Assembly (NCBI GenBank): GCA_022818135.1
Contig: JAFMSR010000015.1
Coordinates: 22,256,706 to 22,320,705 of the forward strand
DNA: 64,000 nucleotides
Source: Saxidomus purpurata
Taxonomy: Eukaryota > Mollusca > Bivalvia > Venerida > Veneridae
Direction: 5' to 3'
Positions 22,677 to 33,830 of the stretch are shown piece after piece. The position numbers and the translations under genes are program-made. Each line of letters opens with the position of its first letter. Position 1 is the stretch's first letter. Under the pieces are notes generated by a model. It made no database searches. It was not told the DNA's origin and saw only the letters and a program-made list of their open reading frames with translations.

Positions 22677-23496
22677 CAGTAAACTCCACTTATAACGAAC
22701 TCCTCGGGACCTATCAAATTTGTTCCTTATATCCGGAGTTCCTTATATCCGTATATCGAACAAGTTCCTTATAAACGATGTATATATATCGAATTAAAAT
22801 ATATATCGAACAAGTATTTTTTATAGTCAAATGTAATGAAATCCGAACCATCAACTTATAGTTGCTTTTGAGGAGTTATAAAGATTTATAACTGAAACAG
22901 TTATCCTTCTCTATATCCGTAAATTGCAAGGAGTAATAAAACAAAAAAGACGATTCATGTTTTAATTGGCAATACTTAAACAAATACAATTCAAGAAAGC
23001 TGATTTTCGCTCACTTGACATAACTTAAAATATTTAACAATGTATTTTAAAATTTCCCAATATGGGATTTCATCCCGTTGGGCTTTAAAACAAACTATTA
23101 TCACTTGAATATCGTACTTAGCAATTATGTTTGTATTGTCATTTAACTAGTTTTGCAAATGATTACACATGTGCAATGATTAACCTTTGTGAATAATAGC
23201 TACAAGTGCGCTATGATAAATACAATGCAGACAGCAAAAGAAAAATGCAAATTCAACATATTTTTTTAACTCTTTAGAACATATTTGCAGTTCGATATAT
23301 ACGATAACTTTACTGTACATTTTTCATTGTTGGGCCAGAAAATATTGTTCCTTATATCCGAAGTTTCCTTATAACCGGAGTACGATATAACCGTATATTT
23401 TTACATTAAACAAAGACGGGAAAACTCGGGCCAAAAAACTGTTCGTTATATCCGAAGTTACGTTATATCCGGAGTTGATATATACGGAGTTTACTG
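22677..23496. mobile_element. pogo/Tigger-like MITE, 820 bp, TA target duplication
   Basis: The ends CAGTAAACTCC (22677) and GGAGTTTACTG (to 23496) are inverted, and each is flanked by TA (22675-22676, 23497-23498). Inside both ends are repeated 'ttccttatatccg' and 'ataaccggagt' blocks in opposite orientation. The TA duplication and CAGT...ACTG termini are typical of the Tc1/mariner-pogo group. There is no transposase frame, so it is non-autonomous. Confidence 0.8.
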
Positions 23497-23713
23497 TAAT
23501 TGCTTTTATAAAAGGAACGAAGATTTTGTAATTTAAAGCATGTGAAATTGGCACATTTAGAAATAGAAAGGAAACAATACTTTACACCTAACGCTCCGAT
23601 CTTGCTAATGTCAGTGGTGCACGAGTCAATATTCATACATATGTATATTTGATTTAGATGTACAAGTAAAATAAGGAATTCTTTGCGATCCGAGATCAAA
23701 AACCAAGTACTTG

Positions 23714-24028
23714 TAGTGAAACGCACTGAGGAAACACATATCCTATAATACGTGTGGACATTTCCCTGTCTCAAAACACGTGTACCTTTTCTTTTCTTAA
23801 AAATGACTCACAATTCTGTTCTTTCGGTCGTTATTCAAACATGTATGATAAATTTCACAATAATCAACCACACACTATATTTTCATATGAAACGGGTGCA
23901 GAAACGTATGCCTGCAACGAAGAAACTTGCAAGTTTATGTGATGCGTGTGTACCTTTCCACACTTTTCAGGAGCTGAATAAAAATGTTTTGGGAATGTTT
24001 GTTTTGCGAAAGTCGGATACTACCGAAA
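23714..24028 (+). repeat. Right arm of long inverted repeat
   Basis: It starts GTGAAACGCACTGAGGAAAC and ends GCGAAAGTCGGATACTACCG, mirroring the left arm. Weaker matching ('gaactgatatg' versus 'aaactaatatag') continues a few bases until the sequence degenerates into homopolymer at about 24055. Confidence 0.85.
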
Positions 24029-24054
24029 AAAAAACTAATATAGGGAATAATTAA

Positions 24055-24075
24055 AATTTTTTTTCCAAAAAACCC

Positions 24076-24123
<48 letters not shown>

Positions 24124-24194
24124 TTTTTTTTTTTCTTCCCCCAAAAAAAAAAATAAAATAAAAAAAAAAAAAAAAAAAAAAAATATATAATTTT

Positions 24195-24271
<77 letters not shown>

Positions 24272-24274
24272 TTT

Positions 24275-24315
<41 letters not shown>

Positions 24316-24323
24316 AAAAAAAA

Positions 24324-24354
<31 letters not shown>

Positions 24355-24448
24355 CAAAAAAAAAACCCCCCCCCAAAAAAAAAAAAAAAAAAAAAAAAAA
24401 AAACAACAACCCCAACACCACCCCCCCCCCCCCCCCCCCCCCCCCACC

Positions 24449-24539
<91 letters not shown>

Positions 24540-24545
24540 TTTTTC
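24055..24545. other. Corrupt homopolymer block (likely assembly or consensus artefact)
   Basis: About 490 bases are nearly all runs of A with blocks of C and T, bounded by normal sequence. It interrupts the expected continuation of the right inverted-repeat arm. The 170-codon minus-strand frame of Phe and Gly here is meaningless. Confidence 0.85.
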
Positions 24546-24789
24546 CCCCTATGGAATCATAGAATAACGGAAATCAACATTTATTTGAAAAAGGGTAGCA
24601 ATAGTAAAAGGTAAATGTTAGCATGATTAAACTTCTCCGCATTAGTCATCGTATGTTCTGTAGAGCTCTCTGTTAGAGCATAAATTTCAAACCCAGTTAC
24701 GATCAAACACAATTTACTCACCAAGAAATTGCAAATAATTGTTAATAGATAAATAAAATGAGTCAATAGTGATAAATGTCTTTGCACAA

Positions 24790-24870
24790 GGAAAACAAAC
24801 AGTCGAGTTGGTGATATTCGAACCTAAACACACGCAGCCGTATGAAAGCGATCGTAACCATCCAGTCATT
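24790..24870 (-). mobile_element. tRNA-like SINE remnant (minus strand)
   Basis: On the minus strand 'actggatggttacgatcgctttcatacggc' precedes TAGGTTCGAATATCACCAA, which resembles A and B boxes at normal spacing. The acceptor arms do not pair. Confidence 0.4.
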
Positions 24871-24965
24871 GTAAATTAACGTTCTTCACGGAGTATTTTC
24901 TACTGGTTTTTAATGACTTGCAAAAGCGAATAGCAATTATAAATAATTACTTATTTTTTCTTCAG

Positions 24966-25130
24966 ATATGCCACATGCCATGCTGTGACTTGTCATCGTA
25001 TCTCACCAAGACAGTTTACTGCAAGACGTGCACTCTACTAAGTAGAACGTGTGACAGACAAGAAGAACATTTTTTGCGAAACTCCAAACTCTGACGTCAG
25101 GACAGCCTTTGCTAGCAGCATCCTTTTAAA
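24966..25130 (+). other. Candidate exon (splice acceptor and donor)
   Basis: The segment is preceded by TATTTTTTCTTCAG and followed by GTGAGTGG, good acceptor and donor matches 165 bases apart. One frame reads a Cys-rich stretch (CHMPCCDLSSYL, then YCKTCTLL, then TCDRQEEHF) before a stop at 25098. The other frames also stop, so as an internal exon it would be non-coding. It could be a terminal exon or chance. Confidence 0.3.
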
Positions 25131-25299
25131 GTGAGTGGAGAGGTTTTTTCAGTCTATACACATTAATTTTACTACATGTACGCAGAAAGCTGTCGTAGCT
25201 TATTCAGTGGCTCTCGAAAACCCTTTTCTGTAGTTTTCGACTGCTGCTGCCAATTTACAGCTGGTTGGACTGGCACGATTGACATCAGTGTCTTTGCCC

Positions 25300-25390
25300 A
25301 AATACAAACGTCGTGCTCAAACTAGGATTCGAACCCGGGACCGTACGGTCTGAAGGAGAATGCCCTGACCACTGAGCTGCCGAGGCCCAT
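25300..25390 (-). mobile_element. tRNA-like SINE head (minus strand)
   Basis: On the minus strand 'cggcagctcagtggtcagggc' (A-box region), CTCCTTCAGACC (anticodon-loop-like) and CCCGGGTTCGAATCCTAG (B box) follow tRNA order. The opening GGGCCTC has no pairing 3' strand, so it is not a functional tRNA. A degenerate plus-strand tRNA-like segment follows at about 25405-25465. Confidence 0.55.
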
Positions 25391-25739
25391 AGGGGATAGA
25401 AGGGCAATGGTGTATTGGTTGATTCTTAACCTGGAGGGTGAAGGTTGGAATCCCGGCATCGGCATTGACCGCAACCTCGAAAATGGCTTCTATCGGATTT
25501 TCTTGAGTACTGGTCAGAACTCCAGGAAGTAGTTATTGCATGTAGTAAATGCATGCATAAGTTGCAAGAACTTGTTCAACAATCAATGTTAGACGAATAA
25601 GATGGCTTTTGAGGTCTGCAAGTCAAAAGCCAAGGTCACAGTGATCTGGAATTCTAGAATGGTTTCGGGACAATAACTTGAGAACGCTTGGGTCTAGATG
25701 TGGGGGTTGGTCATGAACAGCAAGTGGCTTCTATTGATT

Positions 25740-25936
25740 TTGAGATTCAAGGTCACTGAAACTTTTTAGGCCACATGATTTTTACTAGGCCAAAATTGTT
25801 CTTTTAAGGCCAAACATGTTTTTCAGGCCACATGTATTTTTCTCTTTATTTCAAGGCCAAATATTTTGTTTTAAGGCTAACACTTTTTAAGGTATTTTCT
25901 TTATCCAGTAGAGCGATACTGCTTTTGGGCCTCTTG
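25740..25936 (+). mobile_element. Helentron-like 3' fragment
   Basis: Repeated 'aggccaaa..tgttttt' core motifs are followed by 'gtagagcgatactgcttttgGGCCTCTTGTTT', ending in the same CTCTTGTTT as families A-E. The 'ggcca...ttttt' core resembles the sub-motifs of the 1.08-kb array unit, which suggests that the array derives from this lineage. Confidence 0.5.
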
Positions 25937-26485
25937 TTTATCGTTTATCAAATTAAAGAACGTCAGCAGATCCGACGCACGTGTCATGTAAATATTTATA
26001 AGTAAGATTATAAAGAAATGAAATAAGAGAAAATGAAAGAGAAGCATTTACTGAAAATAATACACCAAAATGTCTGTAATGATATTTATGATTTTGACCA
26101 AAACAGTGCAGATTGAATTAAAGTCAAGATAATACAAACTTCAGTGTAATTTTAGATCCACGTGGCAAAGTAAATGATCTTTATTATACCAAATAAATAT
26201 GTTAAAATTAAGAAGTACACTCTTAAACAATAATTTAATAACAAGTTCAATGCATGATTCAGATGATGAGAGAAGTTAAGTCATTGAAGTAGCGACTTCA
26301 TACCTTGTAACGCAATAATAAAATATAAAATGTACAATAATGGCATTGTGACTATTGTTGATTAAACATGGTTGCTTAATAGTTTGCAAACAAAACAAGC
26401 AATTTATGAGGATTATAAATCATCACGAAAATACTTTTTTTAATAAATAAGTAATATATGATAAACGCATGAGGAAATGTACAGA
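25937..26485. other. No recognisable gene
   Basis: AT-rich sequence with no repeat structure or splice-bounded open frame that I can identify. Confidence 0.4.
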
Positions 26486-27050
26486 CAGACAGACAATATC
26501 TTTTATTGTAATAGCTAGGCCACAAACACAGTAACAACATGGTATAACAAAATATAATGAATGAAATAATACAGCATGTGCGGGTAATACTGGTTAAGCA
26601 TGTAAGAATTCTATTATTGAGACTTGTGTAATGATTAAGTGCACATTTTGGTGTTACGGGTAGGGAAAGTACCAATGGTTACTAGATCGATTCTACAAGA
26701 TTTCTTTTAGAAACATATCGTGCACAGAATAATATATGCATAAAAAAAACAAACAAAAAAACAATGTAAACAAAACTTCGATCGAGAATATACTGGTGTG
26801 AACTTAACTATTTCTTTAAAATGTCTTTCTGTGCTAAGAAAGATAACATACCACGTCCGTGCCTCTGACACAGAAATTCTAAATTTAGAATATCATGACA
26901 GTTTATTTATAGCGGAATCATGAAATGCACGGAGTAACTACCGTTTTCATGTAATTCGCTTTCAGTAGAGACAGAAACTGTGTGAGAATGTCAAATTTGT
27001 TTCTTTATGGCATTAGGCATCAAACAGTCAAAATGGATTATATTCACTTA
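26486..27050 (-). mobile_element. LINE 3' end (minus strand), non-coding tail only
   Basis: On the minus strand the 3' end reads 'ctagctattacAATAAAAGATATTGTCTGTCTGTCTG', a polyadenylation-like AATAAA followed by a (GTCT)n tail. This is the same ending as the LINE at 46165-48205. Upstream phrases such as 'cgagaatatactggtgtgaacttaa' echo 46450-46475. No reverse transcriptase remains. Confidence 0.5.
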
Positions 27051-27357
27051 TTCAGAGCTTAGTAAATGGATATAACATGAAGTGTGCGTCGTTCATAAAT
27101 ATAGTAAGTAATTTTGTAGTCACAGAGCATTATTTTATACATGATGAACTTATTGAAATGAAATACAATAGCCCAACTAACGTCTAAAAATTGCATTATT
27201 TTACTGATGAATAAAGCTAGTTTTCTTACGACCTTATATGACTCACAGGACATCATGTATGTTAGGCCTTTTGTAATATTTGGCTGGAATTAGTTTTTTC
27301 CAAAGAGTTAATAATAAAGGGAATTTTATTTTATGTTTTCCAGCGCACTTGTGTACT
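27051..27357. other. No recognisable feature
   Basis: AT-rich. It may be a further decayed part of the LINE 3' untranslated region. The minus-strand frame 27059-27256 is not supported. Confidence 0.3.
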
Positions 27358-28119
27358 TTTTAGCTTGTTTTTTTTTTAAAAAGAAAATGGGAGCTATCCT
27401 ACTCGCCCCGGCGTCGGCGTCTGCGTCCGCGTTGGTGTCACACATTGGTTAAGTTTTTCGTACCACCCAACTTTATTTCAAAACTATTAGAGGTATGGCT
27501 TTGAAACTTACCATACTTGTTTACCATCGTTTACCAGCAGAATTATGCCCCTTTTTTACTTAGAAAATACATTGAATATGGGTAAAATGCTTGTTATTGC
27601 CTTAACCCTTTGAGATATTGCTTTGAAATTTTGAATGCTTGTTTACACCATTACCCCCATCTGTAGGCAAAAGAAGATAACTCTGTCAAGGATTTGTTTT
27701 AAAAATTTAGGCCCTTTAGCGACTTAGAATCTTGGTTAAGTTTTTCGTACCAGTCCACTTTTGACTAAACTGTTTGAGATATTAATTTGAAAGTTGGAAT
27801 ACTTGTTAACCATCATGATCCCCAAACATTGGCAGGAGAAGGTAATTCTGTCAAGGATTTTATTTTAATTATGGCCCTTTTTGGCTTAGAAACTAATTAA
27901 AATTTTCATTCTTGTCCACTTGTTGACTTAACCATTTGAGATATTACTTTGAAAGTTGGAGAACTTATGTACCATCATGAGACTAATCTGTAAGCAAGAG
28001 AAGATAACTCTATGAAAATGTTTCTTGATTTGTACTTAGAAATTCCTAGTTAAAGTCTTGTGTGCCTTTAACTGTCAAAGTTTTGTTTTATTGGCAAGCA
28101 CTACTGACAGCTCTTGTTA
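27358..28119 (+). mobile_element. Family B Helentron-like element, internally shortened
   Basis: It starts TTTTAGCTTG, has GGGAGCTATCCTACTCGCC and GGCGTCGGCGTCTGCGTCCG, then about five core repeats with 'accatttgagatattgctttgaaa', and ends TTGGCAAGCACTACTGACAGCTCTTGTTAA. The left subterminal hairpin is degraded to a T-run and part of the 3' subterminal repeat (GTCGAGCGCGCTGTC) is deleted. Confidence 0.8.
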
Positions 28120-29027
28120 ATAATAATTTCACAATTTTTGGGCGGTTTACTTTTTCTCAGATGTACATTATGTTGACAGCAGCCTTTATTCGAGAAGAAC
28201 AGTTTAAGTCACTATATCCAATAATGTTTTGCTAAACTAATATTTTAAAACATACGTATAGTCCAGGCTGTTGAGGTTTTGACCCGGACAAAATTCATAC
28301 AGAAATGATTTTTCTGCATGGTGACTGGAATTGGCTTGCTTTAACACGAATTATAAAGTTCCCAAAGATTTCAGGCTGGGAAAAATTTTTAGGGGCATTT
28401 TCTGTATTTTTTGATAATTTCACATATATTTACAGAATATTCACTCTGTAACCATTAAATCGGTTTTCAAATTAATTTACACGTATGTCCATCATTGTTT
28501 AGGTCAAATTTAGAGGTCAAAAACAAGAACTTTTTTTCATAAGCGGTCATATACAAAAAAGTGTCAGATGGATTTCCAAATAACTGTTCGTAAATGTCTG
28601 CCATTACAGTGTTATGCAATTCATGTGTGAATCAGGTCCTTAGATTCAGGTTCAAGGTCACACTTAAGTTAGCATTTTGATATAAAATTGACAACATCCA
28701 TTAGAAGAATAATGTGATTAATTACCACTGTAACTCACAAAACCATTTCTCACCCTTATTAGTATTATCCAATATTAATTGATTAATTAACCTACATTTC
28801 ATTAATCAAATGAGGGAATATGATAATGCATCAACTCAATATTGAATAGTGACATGGAAAAATATATATCCTTTCTTAATCAGGCATTTTGTGGGTAATA
28901 AACAGCCAAGTTTTAGTGAAAATACTCAGTAATTACATTTGATTTGTTGATTGGATGGTTATCTAATGTTTATAACTACAGTATCTTCTCTGGTACTTGT
29001 CTTAACAGAGATAGTTTCTTAAAGGTC
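28120..29027. other. No recognisable gene
   Basis: AT-rich, apparently unique sequence. I saw no clear repeat, tRNA-like segment or plausible exon. Confidence 0.4.
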
Positions 29028-29169
29028 CATTACTAAGACCAAGTCAAATTTTCGTTTTAATTTGGAATTGTGACAGGGAAATAAAGTTTGAAACTGGCTT
29101 CTAAAACTTTACAATAGCGGTGGGGTATTTCCCTGTTTGAAATACTGCTGCAGAAAAACGAGTGTTTTG

Positions 29170-30455
29170 TTAGCTCACCTGGCACAAAGTGCCAGAGAGA
29201 GCTATTAGGATCGCATTCCGTCCGGCGTCCGTCGTACGTCGTATGTCGTATGTCGTACGTCCGTCCGTCCGTCCACCATTTCCTTCAAACGACATCTCCT
29301 CTGAAACCACTGGGCCAATGTTGATCAGACTTTGCAGGGATGTTCCTTGCATGAAGCTGTATCAAAGTTGTTCAAAGAATTCCATTCCATGTAGAACTCT
29401 GGTTGCTATGGCAACAAATAGGAAAAACTTAAAAATCTTCTTCTCTGAAACCACAAGGCCTAGAGCTAGGATATTTGGCATGTAGCATTGTCTAGTAGAC
29501 CTCTATCAAGATTGTTCAAATTATGACCGTCGGGTCAAAATTGACCCTGCGCGGGTGGTCACTTAGTTTTGCATAGGCTTTATATAGGAAAAACTTTAAA
29601 AATCTTCTTTTCTGAAACCACAAGGCCTAGAGCTTAGATATTTGGTATGTAGCATTGTCTAATGGTCCTCTACCAAGATTGTTCAAATTATGACCCCGGT
29701 GTCTAAATAGACCCTATAGGGGGAGTCACTTAATTTTACATAGGCTTATATAGGTAAAACTTTAAAAATCTTCTTCTCTGAAACCACAAGGCCTAGAGCT
29801 TAGATATTTGGCATGTAGCATAAGCTAGTGGACTTCTAGCAAGTTTGTTCAAACTATGACCCCCGGGTCAAAAGTGACCGCGCACGGGGTCACTTAGTTT
29901 TACATAGGCATATATAGGGAAAACTTTAAAAAATCTTCTTCTCTGAAACCACAAGGCCTAGAACTTAGATATTTGGCATGTAGCATTTGATAGTGGACCT
30001 CTAGCAAGATTGTTCAAATCATGACCCCCGGATCAAATTGACCCCGCCCGGGGGGGTCACTTTATTTTGCATAGGCTTATACAGGAAAAACTTAAATAAT
30101 CTTCTTCTCTGAAACCACAAGGCCTAGAGATTAGATATTTGGCATGTAAAAATGCCTATTGGACTTCTACCAAGATTGTTCAAATCATGAACCCCAGGTC
30201 AAAATTAACCCTTCCCGGGAGGGGGGGATGTGAGGGGGATGTGGGGGGGGGGACGGGAGAGGGAGGTGACTTGATTTCACAGAGGCTTATATAGGGAAAA
30301 CTTAAAAAAACAAGAAGGCCGACAGGCAGAGAATAGATATTTTGAATGTTACTTAGCATTGTGAAGTGGACCTCTACGAATTATGTTAGAATCACGAGCC
30401 CTTGTATTATAGGAGTGATTATGAGCGATATAGGGCCATCATGGCCCTCTTGTTT
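29170..30455 (+). mobile_element. Family D Helentron-like element, near full length
   Basis: The 5' end TTAGCTCACCTGGCACAAAGTGCC carries a hairpin (GGCAC...GTGCC). A (CGTCCG/CGTACGT)n simple repeat follows at 29220-29275. The core is made of five to six repeats of ~155-165 bp, each with 'tctgaaaccacaaggcctagagc', 'atttggcatgtagcat', 'agattgttcaaat' and a GACCCCGGGTCAAA-type block. The 3' end has the perfect palindrome GGGCCATCATGGCCC and then TCTTGTTTT. There is no coding capacity. The open frames at its 5' end are repeat sequence. Confidence 0.85.
30215..30272 (+). other. G-rich tract, G-quadruplex candidate
   Basis: At least five runs of three or more G in under 60 bases (including G7, G5 and G9) interrupt the otherwise regular family D core repeat. 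It probably arose by expansion of the GACCCCGGG-type block of the unit. Confidence 0.6.
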
Positions 30456-30849
30456 TTCCTGAGATTGACCTGGATGGTCTTTTTGACCTGCTTTCACTTT
30501 ATTGCATATTGTTAACAGTCAGAGATATACGTTGCACATAATTGGCAGTGAAGTTCTTTCAGCTATAATTCAAAATAGGCATGTTTATTCATGTACAAAC
30601 TATTTGGAGCCTCTTTCTGGAAAATTACAAAGATATTTGAAAACTGAAAAACCTACTTTCGTTTTTGAAAAGGCAAAATATAATTCTTTTGTTACACTTA
30701 AATTTTAAACAAAATATGGTCACATTCGATGCAGTAAGTCATTTTTTTCTAACGAGAAAACGCCCGTTACAAATCCAGATTTAAAAGAAAATTCGATTTG
30801 GTCTTAGTAATGTCTCACAGGTAGTTTAATGATGAAGATTACATATTAG

Positions 30850-32015
30850 AGTTTGTGTGCAGTTCTGAAACATACACAGCCAAATTAAAAGTTTCCGCTG
30901 AAATATCTTTGTTGAGAATCGGCTTAATTCACTGCTTATTCTTTCTCTGTATTCTTCCCATCGGATATCTGCACATGGGATATCTGCACCAGAATTCAGC
31001 AGGAACCTTTCTGCCTAAAGCCACTCATGGCCAACATCCTTTCTCTGTCATATGTATGTTGACTCATTTGGAGAAGACAGTGTTCTACATTTTCTGGTTC
31101 TGTACAATCACAGTAAGGGTACTCTCCTGTGCCAACTTTGTGTAATTGCTGTGACAACTTTGTACTTTAGAGAATTACACGTTGGTTCTCACGGTTGTTG
31201 ATGATATGAATGTTAGCACTGCACTTCCAGCCAAACTGTAAGATTCCAATGGCTGTCTGACAATATTCTTATAGTTTTCAGTGATCTCTGTGTTAGTTTT
31301 TGCAATTTATATCAGAAGAAGAACTTAAACGCAGACCCCTGAAAACGATAAGAATATTTTGATGGCTACAAGTTCGCCTGCTAAGATTGTTGCTAATTTG
31401 GAAGCTGGTTGTTTGATACCTAATTCCCATGGTTAGTCATTTAAATGTAGGAACTCTTTTCGCATGGGTCTGGATTTGTATGTATATGAACCATCAAGCA
31501 GTTTAGATATTCCAGTTGTAGCATCTGTTGTATGACATTTGTTGGTTCTTCCTCCTGCTGTTTTGGCTTTTGATTTGGATTATCCTAATTTGATCCAGTA
31601 TGTTGGTTTACTTCTGGTAGGTTGAAGACTTTCCAAATACGAGAAATCTTGTATGGTTCATTTGGTGTCTACATCTGTGAGAGAATCCACATTCCGATAT
31701 CATTAACTTGTTGCAGCATCTTTGAAATTGGGGTTGTATTGCCGTTGATATTTTTATTTCTGCATTATATAAGTGACTGTTTTATCAATGATGATTCATC
31801 TTTAGGCATGTATTTTGTGCATTCTCTTATTGCAATCTCTTCTCTGTACAGAAGCTAGGGAAGGATGTTGACATGATTTCAAGACCAATGTAGTTTGCAA
31901 TACCAATACCACAAAGGCAGAGATTCAACCCTTTACTTATTTTCAAGACTGTGTACAACATTGCTGGTCTAACATAGTACTGGCGTTACATATTCTAAAT
32001 ATAGCAGCACAATGC
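30850..32015 (-). pseudogene. LINE ORF2 pseudogene, 3' third
   Basis: On the minus strand this continues the LINE whose reverse transcriptase lies at 35520-36702. Frameshifted pieces can be read. Near 31071-31135 is a Cys/His-rich C-terminal motif, EYPYCDCTEPENVEHCLL, typical of the tail of I/Jockey-like LINEs. A piece near 31360-31400 reading LAGELVAIKI could belong to an RNase H domain (family inference, weak). Many stops and frameshifts show that it is dead. The right side is cut by element E at 32016. Confidence 0.6.
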
Positions 32016-32142
32016 TTTTTTAGGCCTCGAAGGGTGGCATATTAAAATCGCACCGTCCGTCTGTCTGTCCGTCCGTCCGTCTGTGCGTCTCCACTTACAC
32101 ATTCGTGTCCGGACTGTAACTTTGTCATGCATTGAAGGATTT

Positions 32143-33380
32143 TTAGCTCGTCTGATTTTTTAAAAAAATGACGAGCTATTGTCGTCACTTGATTGTCGTT
32201 GTCGTCGTCTTCGTCGTTGTCGTTGTCGTCGGCGTTGGTTAAGTTTTGCGTTTAGGTCACTTACATGGAAACTATCAAAGCTATCACTTTGAAACTTGGA
32301 AAGCTTGTTCATCTAATACCCTTCTTCACATTGTATGCTAAAGATGCTGAGTCTGACCTGTTTTTTTCGGTAAAAAACATGAATTTTGATTGATTTTGGT
32401 TGATTTTGAGAATTGGACATAGCTTCTTCATTTTTAGTTAGATTGATTTCAAATTTTTCACAAACAATAAATGGATAATGTACTTCAACATATCAAACGG
32501 AGTTTTGAGTTATACATTTGGGGGGCATATTTTAATATTTTTGGACTTTGTAGTTTTTAGATAGTCTGAATTTTTAAGTTTTGCGTTTAGGTCAGTTACA
32601 TGCAAACTATCAAAGCTATCACTTTGAAAGTTGAAATACTTGTTCATTATCAAATGTACAATAGAATGAAGGAAGAGTTTTACAAGTTACATAACCCTGT
32701 CATGTATTTTGACTGGGTTATTGCCCCTTCTTAACTTAGAAAGTTTCACACACACAATATTTTTGTAATAGTGAACATAATGCAACCAAACTTAGTGTAT
32801 AGGAAGTATTTATGAATATTTTTTAAATTGGATTGTGTTTTGGGGCTGCTGGGGTCAAGGTCACTGTTACTAAAAATAGGAAAACCGTAATATATTCAAT
32901 ATCTTTAGTTACAGTTGACATAATGTAACCAACTTTTGTTTGAGGTAAGTATTTAAGAAGATATTTAATGGGGTTATGTTTTTGGGCTCCTGGGGTCATT
33001 GTCAATGTCACTGTAACTAAAAATAGAAAAAACAATAATATGTTGAATATCTTTAGTTACAATTTACATAATGTAACTAAATTATTAAGTGTGTTACATA
33101 TATAAATGAAGGCCTTTTTTGGAATTGTGTTTGGGGCTCATGGAGTCAAAACTAAGGATTTTTTTCTAAAAATAGAAAAATGGGAAAAACACAATATCTT
33201 TAGTTGCAGTTGAATAATTGTGACCAAACTTATGTCTAGTAATTATTATGAAAACCTTTTGTGGGATTGTGTTTCGGGGTCAAGGTCAAAGACACTGTTA
33301 CTTAAAAAAATAGTAATAAATAAACTGTAAAAGGATAAAATCAGACGAGCGTCAGGCACCCGTAGGCGGTGCTCTTGTTA
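32143..33380 (+). mobile_element. Family C Helentron-like element
   Basis: The 5' end TTTTAGCTCGTCTGATTTTT pairs with the subterminal AAAATCAGACGAGC near the 3' end. A (GTCGTT/GTCGTC)n block lies at 32178-32240. The core repeats each hold 'gttacataatgtaaccaaac' and 'gggattgtgtttgggg..tcaaggtcactgttac'. The 3' hairpin GGCACCCGTAGGCGGTGCTC is followed by TTGTTA. It is inserted in a family E core unit: 'gaaggattt' left and 'aataacttggcac' right are contiguous in the next unit at 33548. Confidence 0.85.
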
Positions 33381-33830
33381 AATAACTTGGCACAAATGTC
33401 TAGCACATCACGACGACGTTTCGCGTGCAAGACCTAAGTACCTACCTCAAAGGTCAAAGTCACAGTTCGAGTTTGAAGGTAATGGATTCCTCTATATATG
33501 CTTATATGCACACATTCGTGTCCGGACTGTAACTTTGTCATGCATTGAAGGATTTTAAAATAACTTGGCACAAATGTCTAGCACATCAAGACAACGTGTC
33601 GCGTGCAAGACCCACGTCTTTACCTCAAAGGTCAAGGTCACACTTAGAGTTTATAGGTAATGGAATCCTGTATATATGCATACATTTGTGTCCGGACTAT
33701 AACTTTTCATGCATTGATTTATTTAAAAATAACTTGGCACAATTGTTCAGCACATCAAGCCGATGTGTCGTGTGCAAGACCCACGTCGCTACCTCAAAGG
33801 TCAATGTCACACTTAGAGTTTTTAGCTCGA

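Larger units (their letters stand above)
19625..24028. mobile_element. 4.4-kb unit bounded by ~315-bp inverted repeats
   Basis: The left arm at 19625-19941 is the reverse complement of 23714-24028, with high identity over the central 130 bases (for example GAAACTTGCAAGTTTATGTG in the right arm). The right arm runs into corrupt homopolymer, so its outer limit is lost and the repeat may have been longer. The interior holds an ORF, a SINE and a MITE, but no transposase that I recognise. It could be a large non-autonomous DNA transposon or an unrelated inverted duplication. Confidence 0.65.
29028..30812. mobile_element. TIR element (MITE) hosting a family D insertion
   Basis: CATTACTAAGACCAAGTCAAATTTTCG at the left is the inverse of the right end (CGATTTGGTCTTAGTAATG), with imperfect pairing for about 45 bases. 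Without the family D element at 29170-30455 it would be about 500 bp. The interior holds no transposase. A target duplication was not clear. Confidence 0.7.

Noticed and set aside
23935..24447. 170-codon minus-strand frame rich in Phe and Gly
   Set aside because: It translates the corrupt A/C homopolymer block.
25300..25390. True tRNA gene on the minus strand
   Set aside because: A and B boxes are good, but the GGGCCTC 5' arm has no complementary 3' arm and the T stem is imperfect; better explained as a SINE head.
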